A DNA stretch of 64,000 bases from Cephalotus follicularis (taxonomy: Eukaryota; Streptophyta; Magnoliopsida; Oxalidales; Cephalotaceae): positions 186,001-250,000 of the forward strand of contig BDDD01000895.1 in assembly GCA_001972305.1 (NCBI GenBank), in the 5' to 3' direction. A program made the position numbers and the translations under genes. Below the pieces are notes generated by a model. The model did no database searches. It saw only the letters and a program-made list of their open reading frames with translations, and was not told the DNA's origin. This document shows, piece by piece, positions 23,770-33,508 of the stretch. Each line of letters starts with the position of its first letter. The first letter of the stretch is position 1.

Positions 23770-24411
23770 AGGCGTGTGTCTGGCCAGCTCTGTAAATCTG
23801 GTCTGGTACTGAGCTACCGTCATGTCTCCTTGACGTAGCTCTATCAGATCTGTCTCCCATGTGTCACGCTCTATCTGCGGTACATAAGCATCCAGAAACT
23901 CGGACTGGAATCTGTCCCAAGTTCTGTTGAGTCTACGGGCCTCCCACTTCGCTTCTGTTCTCTCCCACCAGTACGTAGCTTCGCCCCACAGGCGGTATAC
24001 AGCAAAACTGAGCTTCTGCTCATCAGTACAGTCTAGAGCAGTAAATATCTTCTTTAGATCTCTAATCAATCTCTCAGCAGCAGTGGCATTCAGCTCACCA
24101 TTAAAGGTCGGAGGATTCTGTCGCATGAACCGCTCCAGATCTCGGCCAAATCCACCTGCATGACAAGCATCCGGCGCTGGCTGGTATGCCCGGTTAGCCT
24201 CATACATTTGTCAGATCTGCTCCATGTTTGCTGCATTTGATTGCATTTACTGTCGGAAGAGATCATCCAGGTTATCAAAATTACTCCGCTCCTCATGGAC
24301 TGGAGGAACGTTCACCTCTTCATTCATTTGCGAAAAGTTTACGGGTACGGGCGGAGCATTGAATCCGTCGTTGGCTCTACGCCTTCCCCTCCGTCCTCTT
24401 CTTGGATCCAT
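23770..24411 (-). pseudogene. gag: Partial gag of A2
   Basis: ATG at 24411 opens the same N-terminus as A1 (MDPRRGRRGRRR). In-frame stops occur in the first 70 codons, before and just ahead of MYEANRAYQ. The conserved FGRDLERFMRQNPP, YRLWGEATYWWE and [14 protein letters not shown] follow. The frame then enters LTR sequence at about 23770, so the last about 17 residues of the open frame are LTR-encoded. Zinc knuckles, protease and the rest of pol are absent. Confidence 0.9.
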
Positions 24412-24498
24412 TTAGTTTCCTATATGGAATGACAAAAATCATTAGGAAACATTTCATTAATTTCTGAGAAACTTATCCCAGCTAGCATATATGGAATA

Positions 24499-24511
24499 TG
24501 CTCTGATACCA
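24499..24511 (-). other. Primer binding site of A2
   Basis: TGCTCTGATACCA, three bases from the LTR end at 24515; the same arrangement as in A1 and B. Confidence 0.92.
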
Positions 24512-25240
24512 TGCTGTCACACCCCGTTATTTCATTTCCATCTTTGACCAGCATATGTGGTGATATCAGTATTAAACATACATTCCAGCATGTCATTTAA
24601 TAATATATAACAGTATGCGGAAGCAGTCAATAAGCCAGAATATATAAAATACAATCATCCGCACGCATCCCATACTACACGCGGGAACAAGTCAACATTA
24701 TCCTTAACATAAGGAAAACATAAACGAGGTATGATTCGTTCATTACATTACAAATACAATTCCATAATAAGGAAATATAACAACCTTAAACGATAAACAG
24801 AAGCTTCCAAAGCTTCAGCAGCAAGCTCCGAACGTCCTTGCTCAATCTGTAATTGTAGGGGTTAGCCGTTGTCCTCACTTGGCTAAGAAGGAAGATAATG
24901 TATGCTGAGGAATATATGAATGCAATATGTATGACAGTTTATATTAAAATATCATTTCAGTGTGCCAATATATAAGCAATCATGCCAAGTGGCCATGAAC
25001 AGTACATATGCAAAGATACCGCACAAAGGTACAATCAATTCAGTCCAGTGGTTTGGGTGTCGCATATCGCTAACTCCTATCACAAATTGCGCACCACCTA
25101 ACTATCACCCTATACACCGAGGATGATAGAACAGGTCATTACTACCGGCGTTGGCGGGTAGTTTAACAGTAATTCTGCAATTGCAGACAGTGGGGTGATG
25201 CTCTGGCCAACTCCTGGCACACAGGATCACATCCATAATC

Positions 25241-27834
25241 AGTGATATCCTCCATCACTAACTATGGCAGTAACATAGACAATCAATTCAATTAGTACAA
25301 TCAGTAATAATATTACATATATAATCAATATGCAATATCAAGATGGTTTCTTTTAGAAACATATAACAATTCAGTAATTGTACGTCTCATGTGAGGAAAC
25401 GATATCAGTACAGTAGTGGTTTCCAATTCGGAAACAAACAGTGGTTACCTCTCATGTAGGAGGAAAATCAGTAATTCCGTTTAACAATAAACGTTCCTTT
25501 GAAAGTGATAGTAAATATCATAATCGTACATATAGCACACAGTTGATTCAATAATTAGAATCTGAAACAGTAGGTGAAAACAATATTTCATAAATCAATA
25601 GTTGATAAATCAGTACTGGATAATTCGGTATTCCTTGAAAATGATAGTGAATTATCACGATTTTGGATCAAGTCCCATAAATGGTTTTAAATCTTGAAAC
25701 TATCAGTAGTAGTGGTGTTAGTAGCACCAAACAGTAGATATATACTAACATAAGTAGTATATACAATAATATTAATCAATTCAATAGATTTTGTAAATCA
25801 TAGCTTTCACTTGAAATGGTGTTTAAGCCATAGATTGTGCATATAACACATAATTCGTTTGATCAGTGAAATATCAGTAGTAATGATGTTAACTAACATC
25901 ATACAGTATGTGCATTATGTTGGTAACATATACAAATCATCAACAATGCAAAACAGTAGCAATTCAGTGATTGTTATGCAGTTCCAGCCCAGAATAGTCG
26001 ACTGCCTCAAGAACCAGTCGGCTGTTGGGGTTGAGTAATCGACTGCTTTGGGTGGCAGTCGACTGGTTTTGCCCAGAAATGCAGGCAGAACAGTTTTGTA
26101 TAATGCAATTCCAATGCCAAATTAGTCAAATGCAAAGAGAAAATAACATACATGTAATGCATGATCATATCTTCCAAAACATAACACTACCCCTACCTCA
26201 ATTTGCTATCCCAAGATCAATTGTGTGATCTTTCTCTTTAAAGCTTCCAAAGCCTTTTCCAACCAATCTTCAATCCAATCCTTTTAATCTCAGCAAGTTA
26301 CAATCTAAACATGTACGTTATGGATACATGCAATCAGTTTCAGTGGTTCAGTAAACACTTATAGCCATTCAAATCAGTAGTTTAATCCATTAGCTCATTA
26401 AGCATATATCAACTCCCTTTTATCACATCTCATGCATTTGGTCCCTCTTTATCAATTCATTTCTCTTAGTGGACAGAAGAGGTGTAGGTATATTCATAAG
26501 AAATTCAGTAGCTTATCATGGTAACTCAACTACATTCAGTGATATCCTCCATCACTAACTATGGCAGTAACATAGACAATCAATTCAATTAGTACAATCA
26601 GTAATAATATTACATATATAATCAATATGCAATATCAAGATGGTTTCTTTTAGAAACATATAACAATTCAGTAATTGTACGTCTCATGTGAGGAAACGAT
26701 ATCAGTACAGTAGTGGTTTCCAATTCGGAAACAAACAGTGGTTACCTCTCATGTAGGAGGAAAATCAGTAATTCCGTTTAACAATAAACGTTCCTTTGAA
26801 AGTGATAGTAAATATCATAATCGTACATATAGCACACAGTTGATTCAATAATTAGAATCTGAAACAGTAGGTGAAAACAATATTTCATAAATCAATAGTT
26901 GATAAATCAGTACTGGATAATTCGGTATTCCTTGAAAATGATAGTGAATTATCACGATTTTGGATCAAGTCCCATAAATGGTTTTAAATCTTGAAACTAT
27001 CAGTAGTAGTGGTGTTAGTAGCACCAAACAGTAGATATATACTAACATAAGTAGTATATACAATAATATTAATCAATTCAATAGATTTTGTAAATCATAG
27101 CTTTCACTTGAAATGGTGTTTAAGCCATAGATTGTGCATATAACACATAATTCGTTTGATCAGTGAAATATCAGTAGTAATGATGTTAACTAACATCATA
27201 CAGTATGTGCATTATGTTGGTAACATATACAAATCATCAACAATGCAAAACAGTAGCAATTCAGTGATTGTTATGCAGTTCCAGCCCAGAATAGTCGACT
27301 GCCTCAAGAACCAGTCGGCTGTTGGGGTTGAGTAATCGACTGCTTTGGGTGGCAGTCGACTGGTTTTGCCCAGAAATGCAGGCAGAACAGTTTTGTATAA
27401 TGCAATTCCAATGCCAAATTAGTCAAATGCAAAGAGAAAATAACATACATGTAATGCATGATCATATCTTCCAAAACATAACACTACCCCTACCTCAATT
27501 TGCTATCCCAAGATCAATTGTGTGATCTTTCTCTTTAAAGCTTCCAAAGCCTTTTCCAACCAATCTTCAATCCAATCCTTTTAATCTCAGCAAGTTACAA
27601 TCTAAACATGTACGTTATGGATACATGCAATCAGTTTCAGTGGTTCAGTAAACACTTATAGCCATTCAAATCAGTAGTTTAATCCATTAGCTCATTAAGC
27701 ATATATCAACTCCCTTTTATCACATCTCATGCATTTGGTCCCTCTTTATCAATTCATTTCTCTTAGTGGACAGAAGAGGTGTAGGTATATTCATAAGAAA
27801 TTCAGTAGCTTATCATGGTAACTCAACTACATTC
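25241..27834. repeat. Perfect-looking tandem duplication, 2 x 1,297 bp
   Basis: 25241-26537 and 26538-27834 appear identical wherever compared, including two identical 67-codon open frames at 26025 and 27322. The joint reads ACATTC|AGTGATATCC; the outer flanks differ on both sides. The unit is internal LTR sequence and codes for nothing recognisable. It carries one GTCGAC array per copy (25995-26065 and 27292-27362). Confidence 0.93.
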
Positions 27835-28380
27835 AAATTAGAGATTAATCATTCTCATATTTGAACCAAGGTGCCTCATTCCATTTTAATCTCCATAGCC
27901 CTAGAGGATGTTAACCAATTATGTTACAGAAAATCAAGCATTCCTCTAATCTTACTGCCAGATTACAACAACACAGAGAGTTCGAATTCGAACTTACCAG
28001 GAGGTGTTCAAGCTTCCTACTTTGAGCTTCAAACTCCAACCCTCCAATCCTCTATGCAAGCTCTTTCAATCCTCCAGCAAATCCTTCTTTCTCAGTGTTT
28101 CTAACACTCTTCCTCAGCTCTCAACAGTTGATATAAGCCATGAATTCGTCAGAGACCATTTGCTCTAACAATTTCTCATCCTCTCACTCACATGCATCTC
28201 TTCATTTCTTACTCTTTTCTTGTCAAATCTGCAGGTTGCAGGTTTGGAACTTGCAGAGCACATGCAAGGGCATGCAAGGCATCACTTTGCATGTTATGGC
28301 AGCTTAGGACACGTACCCCCCATGCATGCCACGCCCAAGATCAGTTGACACCTGCACAGACACATGTTTTGTCGAAATTA

Positions 28381-28460
28381 CAGTCGACTGGATTCATGGG
28401 GCAGTCGACTGCCATGCCACGAATCATCCCAGTCGACTGTTGCCCTGTGACAGTTGACTG
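28381..28460 (-). repeat. CAGTCGACTG array 1, A2 LTR
   Basis: Four copies of the 10-bp palindrome (the last CAGTTGACTG) are spaced 21, 28 and 21 bp. The array lies upstream of the TATA-like box in LTR sense. Confidence 0.88.
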
Positions 28461-29295
28461 TCAAGGGTTAAATTAGGGTTTTCTTAAGTGGATTTCCACC
28501 AACTTGCATCCCAATTCATCCCAAGCAATTATCAACCACAAATTGCCATAATTGGACATTAAATTCAAATAAGTGCACATTTTATTAATCATTATTACAA
28601 TGTACACGAATTGAATTTGCGGTTCTTACAGGTACGCCCCATAGGTGGGTACAATACTCAGTATTCAATTGTTGCAAAAACATTGATTTATCAAAATCAA
28701 TTTAAAACCACACAAAATATGCTTTCACAACACATTGGAAAATCGTTTACCAACGATATCATAACATACATTTCATAACCAATTCATCAACTCATTTATA
28801 CTTCGCTATAAAGAGGTGATCATAACATATCGTATCATATCGTATCATAAGAATAAAGTCAAAATCATTTATAATTGTCAAAAACCAACTTCTTTTCCGA
28901 AACATATCAGAATCATAAAACATTATCAATTTCATAAACGAAGAAGCTTAGCAAAACTGGTTTCAGTTCGAAATTCAGATAGCCAATGAAACGATAGAAA
29001 TCCGTACAATGTTCATAAAGTAAAAATGCCTTTTGTTTACTACAGTAAAACTGATAGGAGGGTATCAAGAAATGAAGATCCGTACCTTATGCGTTCACAA
29101 TGCACTTACGGATAGATGATTCAACAAACTCCACTTGAAGCACAATAATCTAAAGACACCCAAAATCACACATATAAGAGTCTAAGACACATCAGAAACA
29201 TTAAACAGACTCATTACTATGTTTGGAAAAGACTCGGATCGATTTGAGGAACAAACGGATCAAAACAGTTGAAAACAGTACATTTATGGGCAAAA

Positions 29296-29479
29296 CAGTC
29301 GACTGTTACAGAGCACCAGCCGACTGGGGAAGCTTGGCAGTCGACTAATCACAAGGGCCAGGCGACTACACAAACCAGAAAGCAGGCAGTCGACTGTCAC
29401 TTGGATCCAGTCGACTATGTTCATGTGGCAGTCGACTACTCATCCATTCCAGCCGACTGTCCACAAGAACAGTCGACTG
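29296..29479 (-). repeat. CAGTCGACTG array, C 3' LTR
   Basis: Nine copies of CAG(T/C)CGACT(G/A) or close variants lie at spacings of 21, 21, 21, 28, 21, 21, 21 and 20 bp. The intervening 10-11 bases differ from copy to copy, so this is not a plain tandem repeat. The C 5' LTR has the same array with one extra copy. Confidence 0.9.
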
Positions 29480-30606
29480 TTCTGGACGACAGAACAGCAG
29501 CAACATGACAATTTTGATATAGAAACTGATTCAAACGATTACAACACTAAACCAGAGACTCATGGACATAAATATATGACTTTATGTGACATTTAGATGA
29601 CAAATGAACACATAATTGACAGGAAAACAGTTGGACAGTAACTTAACTTCCAAGGAAGACAAGAAAACATGCATACTTATATGTCCAGATTCTGTCCATT
29701 ATCATTTGCGGACTTTTAAAACTAGTTTGTGACAAGTCGAGGTATATCAAACATGTTAACAGACTTACTAACACTATGGTTAAACGTATATACGAGGAAT
29801 CAAAACCAAAGGACAATTAAGGACATAAAACTGCAATTATGACAATGTAGCAAATCCTTCACAGTAGGGAACGAATTTAACTAACCTGTAATGATTACCA
29901 AGAACACGAAAACACAACGAGAACAGCACAATTAATTTGTTACCCGGCTGTGAACAAAACAGAGGCCAAAGAAAACAAAACAGAGACATGCTTAGCAACC
30001 AAAAGAATTCAACCCAAAAGAACAACCAAAGGAATTGAGATTACCTCTGTAACGATTTCACAAGGATGAAACAGACTCCAACAATGCAGAATCGGCAGTG
30101 GCACATAACAGAAAAGTGAAGGCAGATATAAAAAGACAATGACACTCACAAAAGAAAAAAGAAGACAAAATCTGCTCAAAAGGGAAAAAGAGGGAACAAG
30201 AATCAGTTTAATATGGAGAGGGGAGATTGAAAACGTGTGAATTGATGAGGGGAGGGAGTGAATTCGGGAGAGGAGAGGAAGAAATAGGAAAGAAGAAGAA
30301 AATAAGAAAGGAAAGAAATAAAGGAATTAAAAGAAATAAAAATAAAAGAATAATAGAATTTTAAAATTTTAAAATAAAATAAAGTAATGGTTTTAATAAA
30401 ATATATTGAATTATAATAAAATAAATAAAGCCCAAACCCAACATAGCATAACACATCAAATTATTCAGGCTGGTATCAAACAGCCCAAATCACATAGGCC
30501 CAAAACAAAGGGCAACCGAACTTTTAAAATTAACAGAAATAAAAAGCCCGAAGTCAAACACATAAAAGTCCGTAAAAACACATACAAACAAGCAGGTTAT
30601 TACATC

Positions 30607-30626
30607 CACCCCCCCTAAAAAGAAGA
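30607..30626 (-). other. Polypurine tract of element C
   Basis: On the minus strand a TTTTTAGGGGGGG tract ends four bases before the 3' LTR start (TGTAATAACC). A TTTCGGGACGAAATC just upstream recurs next to G's tract at 61690-61703, a conserved end of this gypsy lineage. Confidence 0.85.
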
Positions 30627-30645
30627 TTTCGTCCCGAAATCACAA

Positions 30646-33491
30646 TGTAATACCCCGATTTTCGTGTGCATATTTTCGGATTTTTGTTTGATTTTATGTT
30701 GGTGTGTCATATTATTATTCGGCCTATTTTAATTTATGAGCTATATGGTATTATAATTTTTGGGCTTTTATGTCTTAGGCTATAATACCATATTTGGGCT
30801 TTGATAAATTGTTGGAATAATGATTATAGGAAAAATAAAATTTATTGTTGATATTTTAAATTAATTTTAAATCTGTTTTTATATTAGAAATAAGGCAAAA
30901 TTGTTTTATTTGGAAAATAAATTCCTTTTTCTATTTAAAACCTATTACTTTCTATTTTTCCCTCTCCCTCTCCCGTACTCTTGCTCTCTTCTCTCACAAA
31001 ACTGATTTCTTGCCTTCCTTTTTCTCCCTCAATCCCGAAAATTTTGCCCCTTTCCACATTATATCAGATTTGGATTCCTTTTCTACATTACCATGACCTA
31101 AATTGCCTTTCTCATATTGTAGATGTATGCCATTATTCATTGTTATGCCTCCACTGTGTCATTGTGCCTAGAACCGAACCTGCAAGATTAGAATCTGTTT
31201 TGTTCTCCTTTGATCATCATACCAGGTTTGTTTTTCCTCTATGGATATGGCTTAGCAGTGAATTTTCGTTTATAGTATCTAGTGCATGTGCATATAGGTT
31301 GCTAGTATGTTATATTTTAATCCCTATCATGTTTGTTCTGTTATGGTTTATAAGATTATTAGTAAGTTCTGGGGAGTCTAATAATGGTAGTAAACAGGTT
31401 TTAAATTTAACAGTTAGTGTTTGACAGGAAATTGATCACATAGTTATGCATATAATGAATTGGAAATTTGCCTCTTTATAAGTGTGATCACCATTGCATG
31501 AATTTCTTGATTCTGGGTGTTTAAATGCAAGTCTTAAGTCACATAAGTCCTATGTAAGTGTTTAAGATCGTCTAGTGTTGTAATATTGGAAGTTTAACAG
31601 AAAATTGGAATTGAAACTGCTATGTTTTTGCTGTTCTGTCGCCCAGAACAGTCGACTGCCTTGTGAAACAGCCGACTGTTTTGCCTTGCACAGCCGACTG
31701 GACCCTCTGTCACAGTCGACTGGATTCAACCCAGTGTGAGTAGTCGGCTGCCTATGCAGTACAGTCGACTGCCACCCTTGAGTAGTCGACTGGATTGTGT
31801 TACAGTCGGCTGGTTTTGTCCAGTAAATTTTCTGGTTTCAAGTTTTGTTATCCGTTTGGTTTTGTAATAATTTGGGGTATGTTTTAAGCACTGTTAAATT
31901 ACTGTATGATGTTTGGAAGTGATTTTTGAATCCTTATATGTATGATATTGCATCTCTTAGATTTTTGTGCTACGAGGGACAATTAGAAATTGTTGATCAA
32001 TTCGTAAAGTTATTTTTGTGATCGCATAAGGTACGGATGTTTCGTTCCTTGACACCCTCCTACTGTTTTTATAGTAAAAAGATAGTTTTACTTTATGGAT
32101 AACGTACGGATTCTAACGTTCTTCAGTTATCTGATTTTATTGAAACTGTCATGTTTTACTTTATAAATAATGTACGGATTCCTATCGTTCCTTGGCTATC
32201 TGATTATCAAACTAAAATCAGTCTTATTCTATGATCTCGTCTTATAGATTTGGTTATGTTTCATGATATGTTTTGGAAATAAGTTAGTTATTGATATTTT
32301 ATGAAATTAAATGTTCTAAACTTTATTTTTATGCCAAAAATACGTTACGATATATTATGAAATGATCATCTCTTTACAGTAGAAAATAAGTGAGTTGATG
32401 TTATGTAATGATTTTGCTATGTCCAGAAAATGTTTAGAAAATGTGTTTACGTTTTTAAATTGTTTTTAGAAATAAAGCAATGTTTTTGAAATAAGGATAT
32501 ATACAGAGATATTTCCTACCTATGGAGGTACCATAGGCGTGTCGTGGGCCTGGCACGGGGACATGACACTACCGTAGTGGTGTGATTTGACTACGGCGTC
32601 TCTCTATGTTTTGAATAAATCCCATGAGGTGGATTTATGGATCCGATATGTGTGATAGAGGCGTATGGGTATACTCTAGTTATATGGTATGTTAAGGATA
32701 TGGATTCTGGGGATTGGTTGTGTAGTGTCGTACACGTCCGTCCGTTTGGCATGTGGGCCTTGCAAACCCCTTGCACCTATGCATATGTGTATGCACTTTG
32801 GATCTCGGAAATGAAATTATGGAATCGGATAAGTCTCTGTTGGTTTCTCGTTTTGAATATGTTTTGGGATTTTGAACTTGGATCATGTTTTGAAATTTAA
32901 TAACGCTTAGAAAATTGGATATTCGTTTTGAATTGATTGTATGATTACTTACTTTCGCTTTTATAAATAATGTTAAATTACTTTATGCATAAGATATATG
33001 TTATTTAATGATTCAGGTATTTTCTATCTTTTAAATTATCATTTTATGTTTTATGATTCTATATCCGTACTGAGGTTTGCTCAGCCGCGTTTTTGTTTCC
33101 ATGCGGCAGGTATACGGGGACAACATCAGGACAATGTGTGATGGGCGAGATGTCACATATGATAAGGATCACTTAGGAGATGGAACCGTTTATGCTTAGT
33201 TATTTTATGGTCATGTTAGGACCCCCTATTAGAACAATATTATGTCTTTCGGTTTATGACTTTGGATTATATTTCAGTTTTTGGTTTATGTTTAAGTTTT
33301 CATATTATGAATAAAGTATTAGACAATGTTTTAGATTTTGAATATTAAGTTTTAGACCATCACGCAATTTGAATAAAGGATGAGTTAATAATCTGATTAA
33401 AAGGAATAAAATCGAGTTATATTTCATGATAGGTTATGTTTAGTCTTGGACTATGAACCGTAATGACTCCCGCCATTCGGGGGGTGTTACA
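30646..33491 (+). mobile_element. Solo LTR C-s with CACAA target duplication
   Basis: It starts TGTAATACCCCG and ends GGGGGTGTTACA, flanked by CACAA at 30641-30645 and 33492-33496. It is related to the C LTR but inserted in the opposite orientation, about 20 bp upstream of C's polypurine tract. It carries a pyrimidine-rich tract (30957-31010), a CAGTCGACTG array (31649-31812) and the TTTTTGTTTCCATGCGGCAG block (33090-33109). The 147-codon open frame at 30981 has no recognisable protein features. Confidence 0.92.
31649..31812 (+). repeat. CAGTCGACTG array, solo LTR C-s
   Basis: Eight copies (CAGTCGACTG, CAGCCGACTG, TAGTCGGCTG and others) are spaced 20, 22, 22, 28, 21, 21 and 20 bp. The spacer sequences are unrelated to each other. 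Confidence 0.9.
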
Positions 33492-33508
33492 CACAACATA
33501 CACATACC

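Larger units (their letters stand above)
23351..28630 (-). mobile_element. Element A2 (family A), internally deleted, with GGTAC target duplication
   Basis: The plus strand starts TGTCACACCC and ends GGTTCTTACA, flanked by GGTAC at 23346-23350 and 28631-28635, inside the C LTR. Minus-strand order: 5' LTR 28630-24515, primer site 24511-24499, partial gag 24411-23770, then a direct join into a 3'-half LTR (23769-23351). Most of gag and all of pol are gone, yet the outer TSD is exact. The deletion therefore arose inside the element, before or after insertion. Confidence 0.9.
24515..28630 (-). mobile_element. 5' LTR of A2, lengthened by a tandem duplication
   Basis: The LTR is 4.1 kb, or about 2.8 kb without the duplicated 1,297 bp. 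Sense order: TGTAAGAACC start (28630), CAGTCGACTG array (28460-28381), TATA-like TATATC (about 28135-28130), hairpin (28108-28094), donor CTG|GTAAGT (28000-27992), duplicated region, conserved acceptor-like block (24886-24847), GTAGTATGGGATGCG block and GGGGTGTGACA end. Confidence 0.88.
21302..30606 (-). mobile_element. 3' LTR of element C, in three pieces
   Basis: The pieces are 21302-21329, 22567-23350 and 28636-30606 (about 2.8 kb in all), matching the intact 5' LTR at 38222-41007. Shared landmarks are the CCTGCCGCATGG block at about 22829, the GTCACGTCCCCGTGCCAGG region at 23311 and the CAGTCGACTG array at 29296-29479. It ends TATTACA at 30606, next to the polypurine tract. Confidence 0.88.

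Noticed and set aside
26025..27525. Two identical 67-codon frames at 26025 and 27322
   Set aside because: They are the same LTR sequence in the two copies of the 1,297-bp duplication; the frame is not kept in A4.
29296..29479. CRISPR-like array of regularly spaced repeats
   Set aside because: The repeat is only a 10-bp degenerate palindrome with 10-11-bp spacers, in a plant LTR; there are no cas genes.
30981..31424. 147-codon plus-strand frame in C-s
   Set aside because: LTR sequence downstream of a CT-rich tract. The related C LTRs do not keep the frame.
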